Counted from the first letter of the stretch, positions 25,636 to 36,391 are shown. The stretch is DNA of 64,000 nucleotides from Caulobacter segnis (GCF_029543125.1 NZ_JARQWW010000009.1:1-64000), one strand, 5' to 3'. A program made the numbers and translations. Notes: generated from the letters alone by a model not told the origin.

Positions 25636-26364
25636 TTAGACGTCACGGCGCGGCCTCAGATGGCGGTACAGCATGGACAGGCCCGCCAGAGCGCCCAACC
25701 CGATCAGCGGCAGGACCACGCGCGGCTCGATCAGCAGGCTCAGGCTCACCGGCCGTCCCTGCAGGAACAAGTGACCGAGGCCCGCCCCCATGCTGGCATA
25801 GACCAGCGAGCTCGGGGCCATGCCTAGGAAAGAGGCCGACAGGAATGTGCGCAGACGAATGCCCACCAGCCCCGCCGCCAGATTGATCACCAGCAGCGGA
25901 AAGGCCGGGATCAGGCGCAGGGTCAGCAGGTAGTGGAAGGCGTCCTTCTTGATGCCCTCCTCGATGCGCAGCAGGGTCGGCCCGGCGCGCTTCTGCATCA
26001 TGCCGCCGAAGGCCGTGCGGCAGGCGGCGTAGATCACCGTCGACCCCACCGTCGCCCCTGTCACCGCCAGCAGCCCGCCCAGCCAGGTGCCGAACAGGAA
26101 CCCGCCTGAAAGGGTCAGCAACAACGCCGCCGGCAGGGATAGGGAGACCACAATGATATAGGCCGACAGATAGATCGCGATGGCCGCCCCCGGACGCTGA
26201 TCCACGAAGGCCGACAGATAGGCATGCCGCGCCTGAAGCTCCTCGATGGTCAGGTGCTTCCACAGGCCGCTGAAGTACACCGCCGCCGCCAGGACGGCGA
26301 GCAGGAGCGCCGGCGCGATCTTGGCCGCGACGAGCCAGGCGTTGTCGCGGCCAGCGGGTGTCAT
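25636..26364 (-). CDS. TVP38/TMEM64 (DedA-like, VTT domain) membrane protein
   Basis: A 242-residue inner-membrane protein with a central VTT/SNARE-associated domain: SLSLPAALLLTLSGGFLFGTW and GATVGSTVIYAACRTAFGGM, then LRLIPAFPLLVINLAAGLVG and FLGMAPSSLVYASMGAGLG. DedA-superfamily members are implicated in lipid scrambling and membrane homeostasis. It is the last gene of a coupled chain (SixA-DUF952-PyrD-this) with 4-bp overlaps; its ATG at 26364 overlaps the pyrD stop. No specific substrate can be assigned. Confidence 0.9.
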   Translation of the reverse strand: MTPAGRDNAWLVAAKIAPALLLAVLAAAVYFSGLWKHLTIEELQARHAYLSAFVDQRPGAAIAIYLSAYIIVVSLSLPAALLLTLSGGFLFGTWLGGLLAVTGATVGSTVIYAACRTAFGGMMQKRAGPTLLRIEEGIKKDAFHYLLTLRLIPAFPLLVINLAAGLVGIRLRTFLSASFLGMAPSSLVYASMGAGLGHLFLQGRPVSLSLLIEPRVVLPLIGLGALAGLSMLYRHLRPRRDV

Positions 26365-27407
26365 CGCGCGCCGACCGCCTCGGACACGGATGCGAAACCG
26401 TCAGCCCTCAGCCGCGCCGCCAGGTCATGGGCGATACGCACCACCAGCCCGGGCCCGGCATAGACCAGCGCCGAATAGAGCTGCACCGCCTGGGCGCCCG
26501 CGCGGATCTTGGCGTAGGCGTCGGCCCCTCCGCTGACGCCGCCGGCCCCGAGCAGGGCGATGCGGCCGCCGGCGGCCTGAAAGAACTCGCCCAGAACGGC
26601 GGTGGACTTCTGGGTCAGCGGCGCCCCGGACAGGCCGCCAGTCTCCGACGCCAGGGCGGACTTCAGCGTATCGGGCCGTGCGATGGTGGTGTTGGAGACG
26701 ATGATCCCGTCCAGGCCGCTCGCCACGGCGGTCTCGACGATGGCCTCAACCTCGCCCTCCTCCAGATCGGGGGCGACCTTCAGGAAGACCGGAACATCGC
26801 CCTCCGGCGCCAGCGCCGCGCGACGCTCGGCCAGGCGGCCCAGCAATTCCTCCAGCGCCGCCTTGGTCTGCAGGGCGCGCAGGCCCGGCGTGTTGGGCGA
26901 GGAGATGTTGACTGTGAAATAGTCCGCCAGACCCCACAGGTGGGACAGGCCGGCCACATAGTCGGCGACCCGGTCCTCGGCGTCCTTGTTGGCCCCGATG
27001 TTGGCCCCGACCACGCCCCGGCGGCGGCGGTGCGACAGCCGCGCGGCGAAGGGCTCCAGCCCTTCGTTGTTGAAGCCCATGCGGTTGATCACCGCCTGGT
27101 CCTCGGTCAGGCGGAACAGGCGCGGGCGCGGGTTGCCGGCCTGGGCCAGAGGCGTGACCGTCCCCGCCTCCACGAAGCCGAAACCGGCGGCCAGCATGGC
27201 GTCCGGCACCTCGGCGTTCTTGTCGAAGCCAGCGGCCAAGCCGATGCAGTTAGGCAGCTCAAGGCCCGCCACGGTCGTCGCCAGGATCGGCAGGTTGATG
27301 CGGTTGCGCGGCCCAAGGCCCGCCTTCAGCCCCTTGATGGCGAGCCCATGCGCGTCCTCCGGATCGAAGAGGTGCATGGCGCGGGCGGCGAGGTCGTGAA
27401 AGTTCAT
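26361..27407 (-). CDS. pyrD: Dihydroorotate dehydrogenase (quinone), class 2
   Basis: A 348-residue membrane-associated flavoprotein that oxidises dihydroorotate to orotate with quinone in pyrimidine synthesis. Class 2 features are the N-terminal amphipathic extension (FHDLAARAMHLFDPEDAHGL), GLAAGFDKNAEVPDAML, NRMGFNNEGLEPF, FTVNISSPNTPGLR and the FMN site near GIIVSNTTIARP and LLGAGGVSGGADAYAKI. It overlaps the DUF952 and TVP38-like genes by 4 bp each, so it is in the middle of a coupled operon. Confidence 0.96.
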   Translation of the reverse strand: MNFHDLAARAMHLFDPEDAHGLAIKGLKAGLGPRNRINLPILATTVAGLELPNCIGLAAGFDKNAEVPDAMLAAGFGFVEAGTVTPLAQAGNPRPRLFRLTEDQAVINRMGFNNEGLEPFAARLSHRRRRGVVGANIGANKDAEDRVADYVAGLSHLWGLADYFTVNISSPNTPGLRALQTKAALEELLGRLAERRAALAPEGDVPVFLKVAPDLEEGEVEAIVETAVASGLDGIIVSNTTIARPDTLKSALASETGGLSGAPLTQKSTAVLGEFFQAAGGRIALLGAGGVSGGADAYAKIRAGAQAVQLYSALVYAGPGLVVRIAHDLAARLRADGFASVSEAVGAR

Positions 27408-27748
27408 ACGGAAAGATCACCCAGTTGGGGGACGCCGTCGACGCCGAGAGGCGCGTCTCGCGACGCGGCCACCTCGTTCAACGCCAAGGCGCGGTAAAGG
27501 TGCGGGAACAGCGCGCCGCCCCGCGACGGCTCCCAGATCAATTGGTCGCCCAAGGCGTCGCCGTCGAGAGCCAGCAGGACCAGATCATCGCGGCCGGCGA
27601 AGTGCTTGGCCGCCGTCTCCTGCGCCTGATCTGCGGCGGAGAAGTGGATGTAGCCGTCGGCCAGATCGACCGCCGACCCCTTGAATTCGCCCGACGCCTG
27701 GAAAGCCGCCCATTCGTCGCGGCTCATGATCTTGAAGATCGGCGTCAT
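27404..27748 (-). CDS. DUF952 family protein
   Basis: A 114-residue cytoplasmic protein of the DUF952 family (IFKIMSRDEWAAFQASGEFKGS, DGYIHFSAADQAQETAAKHFAG, LIWEPSRGGALFPHLYRALAL). The family fold is related to ADP-ribosyltransferase-like domains, but the biochemical role is unknown. In alphaproteobacteria it is very often next to pyrD, as here, with 4-bp overlaps to both pyrD and the SixA-type gene. Confidence 0.92.
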   Translation of the reverse strand: MTPIFKIMSRDEWAAFQASGEFKGSAVDLADGYIHFSAADQAQETAAKHFAGRDDLVLLALDGDALGDQLIWEPSRGGALFPHLYRALALNEVAASRDAPLGVDGVPQLGDLSV

Positions 27749-28251
27749 TCAGCGCCCCGGCCGCCATGGTCGGCGGCGTAGAACAGGCCGTCCAGCTGCG
27801 GACGCCCCGCATCGTCGAAGCTGAAGGCGACGGCGGTGGCGGGGGGAAAGCGCATCTCCATCCGAGCGATCAGGGCGGGCGAAGCCGATCCGGCCTTCAG
27901 CAGGCCCACCGCCAGGTCCTGAAGGGTGGGATTGTGGCCGACCACCATCACCGTGTCGACGGACTGGTCCTCGGCGGCGGCGAGGACCGTCTGGCTGCTG
28001 GCGGCGTAGAAGTCCGAGCGGTTCTCGGTCCGCGCCGTGGTCAGGGATTCCCCGGCGGCGCTCCACGTCTCTTGCGCCCGGCGGGCCTCGGAGACCAGCG
28101 CCAAGTCCGGCGAAAAGCCCGCCTTGGCCAAGGCGTCGCCAATCAGAGCGGCGTCAACGCGGCCTTGCGGGGTGAGCGCGCGGTCAAAGTCGCCGCCGGT
28201 CGGACCGCGCCGTTCGGCCGCGCCGTGACGCATCAGAATAAGCCGTTCCAT
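27745..28251 (-). CDS. sixA: SixA-type phosphohistidine phosphatase (histidine phosphatase superfamily)
   Basis: A 168-residue protein beginning with the RHG signature LILMRHGAAE; the partner motifs SEARRAQETW and VMVVGHNPTLQDLAVGL are also visible. SixA proteins dephosphorylate phosphohistidines such as those on phosphorelay or PTS proteins. It is the first gene of the operon leading to DUF952, pyrD and the TVP38-like gene, and lies divergent from metX across about 77 bp. Confidence 0.92.
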   Translation of the reverse strand: MERLILMRHGAAERRGPTGGDFDRALTPQGRVDAALIGDALAKAGFSPDLALVSEARRAQETWSAAGESLTTARTENRSDFYAASSQTVLAAAEDQSVDTVMVVGHNPTLQDLAVGLLKAGSASPALIARMEMRFPPATAVAFSFDDAGRPQLDGLFYAADHGGRGAE

Positions 28252-28328
28252 GCCGCCCCTCTTAGCCTTGCTCGCGACCCGCTCAAAGCGCCGGTTGACA
28301 GGCGTAGCGCCAAAAGGTCCAAGACCTC

Positions 28329-29489
28329 ATGACGGCGGCGACGGCGACCATGAAAGAGGCGTTCTGCGGCGACGGCGGGACCTGGCGCTTCCCGGCCAGC
28401 CAGCCCTTGCAGCTCGATTCCGGCGGCCAGTTGGCCCCGCTGGAGGTCGCCTATCGCACCTACGGGAAACTGAACACCGATAAGTCGAACGCGGTCCTGG
28501 TCTGCCACGCCCTGACCGGCGACCAGCATTGCGCGGGCGAGCACCCGGTGTCGGGCAAGCCCGGCTGGTGGAACCGCCTCATCGGCCCCGGCCTGCCGCT
28601 CGATCCGGCGCGGCATTTCATCATCTGCTCGAACGTCATCGGCGGTTGCATGGGCTCAACAGGCCCGGCCTCGATCAATCCCGAGACCGGTCAGGCCTAT
28701 GGCCTGTCGTTCCCTGTGATCACCATCGCCGACATGGTCCGCGCCCAGGCCATGCTGGTCGAGGCGCTGGGGGTCGAGACCCTGTTCGCCGTAGTCGGCG
28801 GCTCCATGGGCGGCATGCAGGTGCTGCAATGGGCGGCCGATTATCCGGAGAAGATCTTCTCCGCCGTGATCATCGCCTCGGCGGCTCGTCACTCGGCTCA
28901 GAATATCGCCTTCCACGAAGTCGGCCGCCAGGCGGTCATGGCCGATCCCGACTGGCGCGGCGGCTCCTACGCCCTGCACGGCGTGCGGCCGGAAAAGGGG
29001 CTGGCCGTGGCCCGCATGGCCGCGCACATCACCTATCTGTCCGAGCCGGCCCTGCAGCGGAAGTTCGGGCGGGAGCTGCAACGCGACGGCCTGTCCTGGG
29101 GCTTCGACGCCGACTTCCAGGTGGAGAGCTATCTGCGCCACCAGGGCGCCAGCTTCGTCGACCGCTTCGACGCCAACTCCTACCTCTACATCACCCGGGC
29201 CATGGACTATTTCGACCTGGCCCAGGGCCACGGCGGCATCCTGGCGGAGGCTTTCAAGCGCGCGCGCAACGTGCGCTTCTGCGTGCTGTCCTTCACCACC
29301 GACTGGCTCTACCCCACCGCCGAGAACCGCCACATCGTCCGGGCGCTGAACGCCGCCGGGGCGCGAGCCAGCTTCGTCGAAATCGAGAGCGACAAGGGTC
29401 ATGACGCCTTCCTGCTGGACGAGCCGGTGATGAACGCGGCCCTGTCCGGCTTCATGGCGTCGGCCGACCAGGCGCGGGGGATTTCGTGA
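28329..29489 (+). CDS. metX: Homoserine O-acetyltransferase
   Basis: A 386-residue alpha/beta hydrolase-fold enzyme that activates homoserine for methionine synthesis. It shows the oxyanion/early motif [20 protein letters not shown], the nucleophile elbow [13 protein letters not shown], the late [16 protein letters not shown] (Asp) and [10 protein letters not shown] (His). It overlaps metW by 4 bp (GTGA), the usual arrangement in proteobacteria. A weak AAGG lies 13 bases before the ATG; a second in-frame ATG at 28350 is an alternative. I saw no convincing SAM-responsive riboswitch in the 77-bp leader. In some lineages MetX-type enzymes use succinyl-CoA. Confidence 0.95.
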   Translation: MTAATATMKEAFCGDGGTWRFPASQPLQLDSGGQLAPLEVAYRTYGKLNTDKSNAVLVCHALTGDQHCAGEHPVSGKPGWWNRLIGPGLPLDPARHFIICSNVIGGCMGSTGPASINPETGQAYGLSFPVITIADMVRAQAMLVEALGVETLFAVVGGSMGGMQVLQWAADYPEKIFSAVIIASAARHSAQNIAFHEVGRQAVMADPDWRGGSYALHGVRPEKGLAVARMAAHITYLSEPALQRKFGRELQRDGLSWGFDADFQVESYLRHQGASFVDRFDANSYLYITRAMDYFDLAQGHGGILAEAFKRARNVRFCVLSFTTDWLYPTAENRHIVRALNAAGARASFVEIESDKGHDAFLLDEPVMNAALSGFMASADQARGIS

Positions 29490-30154
29490 GGCCGGTGATC
29501 CGCGAGGACTTCAAGGAAATCCTGCGCCTGGTGCGCCCGGGCTCGCGCGTGCTCGACGTGGGCTGCGGCGAGGGCGAGTTGCTGGAGATCCTGGCCCAGG
29601 AAAAGCAGGTGGACGGCCGCGGGGTCGAGATCAGCCCCGAAGGCGTGGCCGCCGGCCTGTCGCGCGGCCTGGCCGTGGTGCAGGGCGACGCCGACCGCGA
29701 CCTCGATCATTTCGCCGCCAAGGCCTTCGACTACGCGGTCCTGTCCCAGACCCTGCAGGCCGTGCGCAACCCGCGCCATGTGCTGAGCGAGCTGCTGCGG
29801 ATCGCTGACCGGGCCATCGTGTCCTTCCCGAACTTCGGCCACTGGCGCGTGCGCTGGTCGCTGGTCAGCCGCGGGCGGATGCCGGAGACCCGCGCCCTGC
29901 CCGAGCCGTGGTGGTCGACGCCGAACATCCACCTTTGCACCCTGGCCGACTTCCTGACCCTGTGCGAGGACCTGGATCTGCGCATCGACGCCTGCGCCGC
30001 CCTCACCGAGGGGCGGCCTGCGCGCGCCATCGACCCGACCAGGCCGCTGGAGAACTGGCGGTCCGAAGCGGCGCTCTTTCTGCTCAGCCGGCGCGGAGAA
30101 GGCGCCGGCTCCACGGAACCTCAAGCGCCCAGGAACGATCTCTTCGGCGGATGA
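29486..30154 (+). CDS. metW: MetW, methionine biosynthesis protein
   Basis: A 222-residue SAM-dependent methyltransferase-like protein with [15 protein letters not shown] (SAM-binding), [18 protein letters not shown] and [21 protein letters not shown], all typical of MetW, which partners with MetX in homoserine acylation. It starts at GTG overlapping the metX stop, and its own stop overlaps the next ATG (ATGA). Its C-terminal extension (about 25 residues) is encoded in part by an 8-bp perfect inverted repeat at 30087-30109. Confidence 0.95.
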   Translation: MRPVIREDFKEILRLVRPGSRVLDVGCGEGELLEILAQEKQVDGRGVEISPEGVAAGLSRGLAVVQGDADRDLDHFAAKAFDYAVLSQTLQAVRNPRHVLSELLRIADRAIVSFPNFGHWRVRWSLVSRGRMPETRALPEPWWSTPNIHLCTLADFLTLCEDLDLRIDACAALTEGRPARAIDPTRPLENWRSEAALFLLSRRGEGAGSTEPQAPRNDLFGG

Positions 30155-30891
30155 AACTTCGCCTTGTCACCTACAACGTCCACCGCTGCGTGGGCGTCGA
30201 CCGCCGTCTCGACGTGGAGCGTGTCGCCGAGGTGATCGCCGCCCTGCGTCCCGACGTGGTGGCGTTGCAGGAGCTCGACGTCGGCCGCGCCCGCACGCGC
30301 GGCGTCGACCAGGCCCACAAGCTGGCTGAACTGCTGAAGATGAAGTCGCGCTTCCACCCGGCTATGAAGGTCGAGGAGGAGTTGTACGGCGACGCCATCC
30401 TCACCGCCCTGCCCGAACGCCTGATCCGCGCCGACTCCCTGCCCCAGTACAAGCGGGTGCCGGGGCTGGAGCCGCGCGGCGCGGTGTGGGTCGCCATCGA
30501 CATCGGCGGCGGCCGCGAGCTGCAGGTGATCAACACCCACCTCGGCCTCATCCCCCGCGAGCAGCAGCGTCAGGCCGCCGCCCTCATCGACCACTGGCTG
30601 GCGGACGAACAGTTCACCGCCCCGGCCGTGCTGCTGGGCGATTTCAACGCCACGCCCTATTCCAAGACCTACCGCATGCTGCGCGCCGCCATGCGCGACG
30701 CCCAGGTGGGCCGCCCGCGCCCGCCGACGGCGACCTTCCCTTCGAACTTCCCGTTCATGCGGATCGACCACGTCTTCCTGGCCGGGGACATCAAGGTCTG
30801 CGCGATCGAGAGCCCCTATGACGCCCGCGCCCGCCAAGCCTCGGACCACCTGCCTCTGCTGGTGGAGCTGGAGCTGCCCTCGGCGGCCTAG
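30151..30891 (+). CDS. Endonuclease/exonuclease/phosphatase family protein
   Basis: A 246-residue metal-dependent hydrolase. Family motifs are [15 protein letters not shown] at the N terminus, [57 protein letters not shown] and [13 protein letters not shown]. Substrates of such proteins range from DNA to phospholipids and inositol phosphates, so the role is open. The ATG at 30151 overlaps the metW stop by 4 bp; the frame is open upstream, but this start aligns with the family N terminus. Its end overlaps the dnaE2 stop in convergent orientation. Confidence 0.9.
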   Translation: MKLRLVTYNVHRCVGVDRRLDVERVAEVIAALRPDVVALQELDVGRARTRGVDQAHKLAELLKMKSRFHPAMKVEEELYGDAILTALPERLIRADSLPQYKRVPGLEPRGAVWVAIDIGGGRELQVINTHLGLIPREQQRQAAALIDHWLADEQFTAPAVLLGDFNATPYSKTYRMLRAAMRDAQVGRPRPPTATFPSNFPFMRIDHVFLAGDIKVCAIESPYDARARQASDHLPLLVELELPSAA

Positions 30892-33800
30892 TGGAAGTCC
30901 CGGCTGCGGACCATGCGGCCTGGGACACGGGGGCAGATCGTCTGTTCGCCCGGCTCGACCTTCAGCTCCGCCAGCCAGTCGGACAGATCGACGAAGCGTT
31001 CGGCCACCACATGGATGACGTTGCTCTCCTTCTGAATCTTGCCGTGGATGACCAGGAAGCCCGAGGTCATCACCGTGCGCCGGTTCTCCACGAACAGGCG
31101 CTGCCAGACCACCGCGTTCATGGGCCCGGTCTCGTCCTCCAGGGTCAGGAACGTGACGTTCTTGGCCGTGCCTGGGCGCTGGCGGATCAGGACCAGTCCG
31201 GCCACCATCACCCGCGCCCCGTCCCTCAAGTCATCCAGCCGCCCTGCCGGGGTGCAACCCATCCGCCGCAACCGTTCGCGGAAGAAGGCCAGGGGGTGAT
31301 CCTTCAGGGACAGGCTGGTGGTGCGGTAGTCCTCCGCCACATGCTGGGTGTCGCTCATGGCCGGCAGGGCGGCCGCCGTCTCGAACAGCGGCAGGCCGGC
31401 CAGCAGCGGCGTCTCTCGCGGCGCGCGGATTTCCGGCGCCAGTCCCTTCACCGCCCATAGGGCCTGTCGCCGGTCCAGGCCGATAGAGCGGCAGGCGTCG
31501 GCTTCCGCGAGAAGTTCGAGCGACCGCCGCGATAGTCCGGCTTGGGCGAAGTGGGCGAGTTCGCTGGCGCCGCCCTTCACCCGCGCCTGCATCAGCAGCT
31601 CGGCCTCCGGCTTCTTGAACCCTCGAATCTGACGCAGGCCCAGCCGCACCGCCTTCAGGCGTGACCCCGGCTGGCTGGCGGTCTCCAGGGTGCAGTCCCA
31701 GTCGCTGGACAGGATGTCGGGCGGCCGCACCTCGACCTTGCCGTTGTCCCTGGCGTCCCGGACCAATTGCGCCGGTTGGTAGAAGCCCATGGGTTGGCTG
31801 TTGATCATCGCCGCGCAGAACACGTCCGGCCACCAGCATTTCAGCCAGGCCGAGGCGTAGACCAGGATCGCGAAACTGATCGCGTGGCTTTCAGGAAAGC
31901 CATACGAGCCGAAACCCTCGATCTGCTTGAAGCAACGCTCGGCGAACTCCCGCTCATACCCCCGATCCGTCATGCCGCCGATGAAGCGGTCACGGTGCTC
32001 GGCCAGGTCTCCGAGGTTCTTGAAGGTCGCCATGCAACGGCGAAGCTTGTTGGCTTCCACGTCCGTGAACTTGGCCGCCGTGATCGCCAGACGCATCGCC
32101 TGCTCCTGGAAGAGCGGCACGCCGAGCGTCTTCCCGAGTATGCTTTCGAGCTCGTCCTGAGGATGCTCCGGTCCAGGCTTTGGGTAGCTGACAGCTTCGA
32201 TCTTCTGCCTGCGCTTCAGGTAGGGATGGACCATGTCCCCCTGGATCGGGCCAGGCCTTACGATCGCTACTTGGATGGCCAAGTCATAGAAATTTTCTGG
32301 CCGCAGGCGGGGCAGCATCGACATCTGCGCCCGGCTCTCCACCTGGAAGACGCCGATGGAGTCCGCCTTCTGCAGCATGGCGTAGACAGCCGGATCCGCT
32401 GAAGGAATCTGGGCGTGGTTCTCGATCAGCTGGCCGTACATCCGCAGGCAGTTCTCACGATGGTCTCGCGCCAACATGTCCAGCCCCCGCTTGATGGCGC
32501 TGAGCATGCCCAGAGCCAGGATATCGACCTTCATCAGCTTCAGGCTGTCGATGTCGTCCTTGTCCCATTCGATGAAGGTGCGGTCCTTCATAGCCGCCTT
32601 GCCGATCGGAACGATCTCGTCGAGGCGGCGCTGGGTCAGCACATACCCACCCACATGCTGCGACAGGTGGCGAGGGAACTTCAGTAACTGGGTCGCCAGA
32701 CCGACGGCCCGCTGAATCTCTTCGTTTTCGGGATCAAGACCAGCCTGACGAATATGCGCTTCCGGCAGGCCGTCGCCCCAGCTGCCCCAGACGGTGTTGG
32801 CCAAGGCGGCGGTGATGTCCTCGGTCAGGCCGAGCGCCTTGCCCACCTGTCGGATCGCGCTGCGAGGGCGGTAGTGGATGACCGTGGCGCAGATGGCCGC
32901 CCGATGCCGCCCATAGCGCTCATAGACGTACTGCATGACCTGTTCGCGCCGCTCATGCTCGAAGTCGACGTCGATATCCGGCGGATCTCCACGCTCTTCC
33001 GACAGAAAGCGGGCGAACAATAGGTCCTGGTTCTCGATGGTGGGGTCCACCGCCGTGACACCGAGGCAGAAGCAGACAGACGAATTGGCCGCCGAACCTC
33101 GTCCCTGGCAGAGGATCGGATCGGGCCTCGTCCGCGCCCAGTTCACGATGTCATGGACGGTGAGGAAATAGTCCGGAACATCCATCTTCCGGATCAGCTT
33201 CAGTTCGTGTCGGAGGTTCTTCGCCACCTTGGTAGGCACGCCATTTGGGTAGCGCTTACGCGCGCCTTCGCAGGACAACTTGGTCAGGTGTCGGATCGCG
33301 GTGCTGCCGGGAGGGACAGGTTCGTCCGGATACTGGTAGCTGAGCTGGCTGAGATCGAACTCGACACGCTCGACCACCTCCTGGGTTCGCTCCACCGCCA
33401 CCGGCCAGCGCTTGAACAAACGCTCCATTTCAGCGGGCGGCTTGAGGTGGCGTTCGGCGTTGGCTTCCAGACGAAACCCCGCCTCCTGGATCGTCGTCTT
33501 CTCGCGGATGCAGGTCATGACGTCGTGCAACGGACGCCGTTCCGGGCCGTGATACAGGACATCGCCAGTGGCGAGCAGCGGAGCGCGGAACGTCTGGGCC
33601 ATCTCTGACAGGCGGGTGAGCCGCTTTACGTCCTGGGCCGCATAACCTCGCGACCCAGCCAGCCAGATGCTTCCACGAAAATCGCCCGCTGCGCGGGCCA
33701 GGTCGCGCTCAAAGGCTTCATCCAGATTCGAGGGCGGCACGACGATGACCAACTGTCCTTCGCCGTACTTCGTCAGGTCTGCCCAATCGAGGAAACACTC

Positions 33801-34124
33801 GCCCTTCTCGCCCCTCAACTGGCCTTCGGTCAGCAGGCGCGTGAGGCGACCATAGGCCTCGCGGTCACTCGGATAGATAAGCACGCTTGGCGAGCCGTCC
33901 CTGAAGTCGAGACGGCATCCGGTCAAAGCCCGGATCTTGTAGGCTTTCTCCTTGTCAGTAGCCTCGGTCCAGGCACGCACCACGCCGGCCAGGGTGTTGC
34001 GGTCAGTGATGCCCACAGCCGTCATGCCAAGAGCCTCGGCGCCGATCACCAACTCCTGAGGATGTGACGCCCCTCTCAAGAACGAGAAAGCGGTCGTCGT
34101 CTGCAGCTCCGCGTACCGGGTCAT
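30888..34124 (-). CDS. dnaE2: Error-prone DNA polymerase DnaE2 (ImuC)
   Basis: A 1078-residue C-family polymerase alpha subunit, the catalytic partner of ImuA and ImuB in SOS translesion synthesis. The N-terminal PHP domain starts at [19 protein letters not shown]. The palm motifs [15 protein letters not shown] and [20 protein letters not shown] are visible, and the C-terminal OB region contains [20 protein letters not shown]. The frame is open upstream, but the ATG at 34124 overlaps the imuB stop by 4 bp. Base composition is uneven: hand counts give 53-62% GC for lines in the 5' two-thirds versus 77% near the 3' end, suggesting a mosaic gene or uneven constraint. Confidence 0.95.
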   Translation of the reverse strand: MTRYAELQTTTAFSFLRGASHPQELVIGAEALGMTAVGITDRNTLAGVVRAWTEATDKEKAYKIRALTGCRLDFRDGSPSVLIYPSDREAYGRLTRLLTEGQLRGEKGECFLDWADLTKYGEGQLVIVVPPSNLDEAFERDLARAAGDFRGSIWLAGSRGYAAQDVKRLTRLSEMAQTFRAPLLATGDVLYHGPERRPLHDVMTCIREKTTIQEAGFRLEANAERHLKPPAEMERLFKRWPVAVERTQEVVERVEFDLSQLSYQYPDEPVPPGSTAIRHLTKLSCEGARKRYPNGVPTKVAKNLRHELKLIRKMDVPDYFLTVHDIVNWARTRPDPILCQGRGSAANSSVCFCLGVTAVDPTIENQDLLFARFLSEERGDPPDIDVDFEHERREQVMQYVYERYGRHRAAICATVIHYRPRSAIRQVGKALGLTEDITAALANTVWGSWGDGLPEAHIRQAGLDPENEEIQRAVGLATQLLKFPRHLSQHVGGYVLTQRRLDEIVPIGKAAMKDRTFIEWDKDDIDSLKLMKVDILALGMLSAIKRGLDMLARDHRENCLRMYGQLIENHAQIPSADPAVYAMLQKADSIGVFQVESRAQMSMLPRLRPENFYDLAIQVAIVRPGPIQGDMVHPYLKRRQKIEAVSYPKPGPEHPQDELESILGKTLGVPLFQEQAMRLAITAAKFTDVEANKLRRCMATFKNLGDLAEHRDRFIGGMTDRGYEREFAERCFKQIEGFGSYGFPESHAISFAILVYASAWLKCWWPDVFCAAMINSQPMGFYQPAQLVRDARDNGKVEVRPPDILSSDWDCTLETASQPGSRLKAVRLGLRQIRGFKKPEAELLMQARVKGGASELAHFAQAGLSRRSLELLAEADACRSIGLDRRQALWAVKGLAPEIRAPRETPLLAGLPLFETAAALPAMSDTQHVAEDYRTTSLSLKDHPLAFFRERLRRMGCTPAGRLDDLRDGARVMVAGLVLIRQRPGTAKNVTFLTLEDETGPMNAVVWQRLFVENRRTVMTSGFLVIHGKIQKESNVIHVVAERFVDLSDWLAELKVEPGEQTICPRVPGRMVRSRDFH

Positions 34125-35680
34125 GCGAACAGCCCGTGCAGCCACCAGCGGGGCTTGGTCTCGCCGCCATAGAGACCGGCGCGGAAGATCCAGAACCGCG
34201 CGCCGGCTGTGTCCTCCACCCGGTAGTAATCGCGCACCCAGTCGCTGCCGACCTGATCCAGGGGCCGCCGCCACCACTCGTCCCCGATGCGCTCCGGTCC
34301 TTCGGCGCGGGTGACCGTGTGCATCCGTCCCCGCCACTGGAAACGGGAGGGCGGATTGTCGGGAAGCAGGGCCATGGCCTCGATCGGCTCGGGCTGGCGG
34401 AACAGGCGCACCGGGCGCGGCTTGTCGGGGTCCCAGCCCTCGGTCAGGTCGGACAGGGCCTCGCCCCGGCGCACGGCGCGTTCGGGCACATGACTCTGCA
34501 CGGGGATGGCGCGGAACACCCGCCCCTCGCCCAGGCGCGCGGTCAGGCGGTCGACCAGGGCGGCGACGCCTTCCTGGGCCAGGGCCTCGGCGTCATCGTC
34601 CAGGCGCGACTGCCGCTCGGACAGGGTCTCCACCTCTTCGGCGCACAGGGTCGCCACCTCGATGCCGAAGCCGGGATCAACCTCGCCCAGCTTGGGCTTC
34701 AGCAGGCGGGCGACGGGCGCCGCCGCCCGGCCGAGGCGCGACAGGCCGGCGCTGACGGTGAAGGCCCGGCCATCCAGCCGATGGAAGGTCAGGATGAACC
34801 GCCGCGCGCCCTGCCCCCGCGCCGCCAGCCGCTGGGCCATGGCGGCCAGGATGTCGTCCGTGACCCGCTCCAGATCTTCCAGCGCGCTGATCGGCTCGGC
34901 GAAGGCCAGCCGCTCGAACCACGGCGTGGGCGGACGACGGAAAGCGAGGGCCTCCTCTAGTCCGCCCAGCGCCTGATCCAAACGCAGCATCAGCCCCATG
35001 CCGAACCGGCGGGCCAGGGCGGCGCGCGGCTGGTCCATGATCTTGCCGACCCTGGTCAGACCCAGGCGGGGAAGCTGGGCGGCGGCGGCTTCATCCAGGC
35101 GCAGGGCGGCGATGGGCAGGGGGCGCAGGGCGTCAGCCTGCTTTCCGGGCGGGACCGTCACGACCCGCGCGCGCCCGAACCGCGCCAGAGCCCAGGCCGC
35201 TCCGGCCGTGTCCGCAACGGCGGCGCGGGCGGGAATGGCGTTGGCCGCCAGGCGCGCGATGAGGTCAGAGGCCATGGCCGCCTCCCCGTCCCAAAGATGA
35301 GAGACCCCAGTGATGTCCAGAAACAGCCCGTCCAGTCCATCGACCGCCACCGCCGGCGAGAACCGCACGCACCAGTCGCACAGCGCCTCCAGCGCCGCCG
35401 CGTCACCGTCCGGATCGTAGTCGACGCTGTCCAACTCCGGCACGAGCGCCGCGGCGTCGGCGGCCTTCTGTCCGGCGAAAAGACCAAGGGACACGGCCGT
35501 TCGATCGACCGCCGCCAGCTTACGCGTGCCCGCCTCCGACTGGATAAGAACCAGGGGACGAGGCTTCTCCTCCCCCCGCCCCCGCTTCGCAGGGGAGGAG
35601 AGATCAAGCCCGGCGGCGTTCTTCCGGCGCCAGGTGGTGATCGGCCAGTTCGGACACCACAGCGAAAGGATGCGCGGCAT
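34121..35680 (-). CDS. imuB: ImuB, Y-family polymerase-like SOS protein
   Basis: A 519-residue catalytically inactive Y-family relative that brings DnaE2 and the beta clamp together in damage-induced mutagenesis. Its N terminus [19 protein letters not shown] and the downstream [20 protein letters not shown] match ImuB. Between them, residues 25-39 ([15 protein letters not shown]) are encoded by a GC-rich palindrome at 35566-35601, which looks like a small repeat inserted in the linker. It overlaps imuA by 77 bp and dnaE2 by 4 bp. The N-terminal conservation supports the long overlap with imuA. Confidence 0.92.
   Translation of the reverse strand: MPRILSLWCPNWPITTWRRKNAAGLDLSSPAKRGRGEEKPRPLVLIQSEAGTRKLAAVDRTAVSLGLFAGQKAADAAALVPELDSVDYDPDGDAAALEALCDWCVRFSPAVAVDGLDGLFLDITGVSHLWDGEAAMASDLIARLAANAIPARAAVADTAGAAWALARFGRARVVTVPPGKQADALRPLPIAALRLDEAAAAQLPRLGLTRVGKIMDQPRAALARRFGMGLMLRLDQALGGLEEALAFRRPPTPWFERLAFAEPISALEDLERVTDDILAAMAQRLAARGQGARRFILTFHRLDGRAFTVSAGLSRLGRAAAPVARLLKPKLGEVDPGFGIEVATLCAEEVETLSERQSRLDDDAEALAQEGVAALVDRLTARLGEGRVFRAIPVQSHVPERAVRRGEALSDLTEGWDPDKPRPVRLFRQPEPIEAMALLPDNPPSRFQWRGRMHTVTRAEGPERIGDEWWRRPLDQVGSDWVRDYYRVEDTAGARFWIFRAGLYGGETKPRWWLHGLFA
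35566..35601. repeat. GC-rich palindrome inside imuB, just 3' of the imuA stop
   Basis: Arms TCTCCTCCCC and GGGGAGGAGA (10 bp, perfect) enclose a 16-base loop containing GCTTCGCA. It is coding in imuB (residues about 27-38) and begins three bases after the imuA stop. The words CTCCCC, GCGAAGCG and GGGGAG recur in the intergenic hairpin cluster at 39224-39322, so it may be a member of a related palindrome family. Confidence 0.7.
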
Positions 35681-36371
35681 CTTCGTCCTCCCTCTGCTGC
35701 AGAAGCCATTCGCCGGGCCGCCCGCCCCGGCTGCGTTCGAGCGCCACCCGCCATCGCGCGGGGCCCAAGCCCCAGGCCGCCGCCTCGGTCGGCGCCGGGC
35801 CTATCCGCCAGCGGGTGGCCGAGGCCGAGCCTGACGGCTCCGCCTTGCCCCGCGCCGGACCGCCGAAAGGCTTGCGGCGAATGACGAAGCCCGTCGCCCC
35901 GCGCCGCTCGCAGGCCAGCTGCAGCCGCCGCCCGGCCCGCAGATCCGGCGCCTCCACCTCTCCCACCGCCGCGACGACGCCGACGGAGCCAAGGGCGTCT
36001 TCCAAGGCGGCGAGAGCCTCAGCCTCGTCACGGACGCAGACCTGGATCAGGCGGTCGACAGGAAAGCCCAGGTTGGACAGGCCCGGCGCGTGCAGGTCGT
36101 CGCGCCGCAGGACCCAGACCACCTCCCCCTTCCTGGCCAAAGCCCCGACCATCAGGGCCGTGAAGCCGGCCGCGCAGGCGGCGGTCTCTGTCTCCAGCCC
36201 CTCGCCCCCCACCTCATGCCAGCGGCCCAGCGGCAGGCCGCCATGAGGGAAGCAGCCGTCGATGCGCGCATCCCCGAACGGCAGGACGGGACTCAGAGTC
36301 CGAGTCCCCGCCTCCAGGGCGGCGATCTGGCCCTTCAAGGCCGAAAGCCGCGCGGCGCGCGAACCGGACAT
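35604..36371 (-). CDS. imuA: ImuA, RecA/SulA-like SOS mutagenesis protein
   Basis: A 255-residue RecA-like protein that heads the imuA-imuB-dnaE2 cassette. Visible family features are LKGQIAALEAGTRTLSPVLPFGDARIDGCFPHGGLPLGRWHEV, here split as LPFGDARIDGCFPHGG and LPLGRWHEV, then VWVLRRDDLHAPGLSNLGF and FVIRRKPF. A GTTC-N7-GTTC LexA box is 21-35 bases upstream of the ATG, so the cassette should be derepressed by DNA damage. Its 3' end overlaps imuB by 77 bp. Confidence 0.88.
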   Translation of the reverse strand: MSGSRAARLSALKGQIAALEAGTRTLSPVLPFGDARIDGCFPHGGLPLGRWHEVGGEGLETETAACAAGFTALMVGALARKGEVVWVLRRDDLHAPGLSNLGFPVDRLIQVCVRDEAEALAALEDALGSVGVVAAVGEVEAPDLRAGRRLQLACERRGATGFVIRRKPFGGPARGKAEPSGSASATRWRIGPAPTEAAAWGLGPARWRVALERSRGGRPGEWLLQQREDEDAAHPFAVVSELADHHLAPEERRRA

Positions 36372-36391
36372 GTGGTCGATCCCGTGCTTAT

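Noticed and set aside
28252-28328. Possible SAM-II type riboswitch upstream of metX
   Set aside because: The leader has a CGCTCAAAGCG-like piece and AAAAGG, but the conserved SAM-II core and pseudoknot spacing could not be found. A covariance search would be needed.
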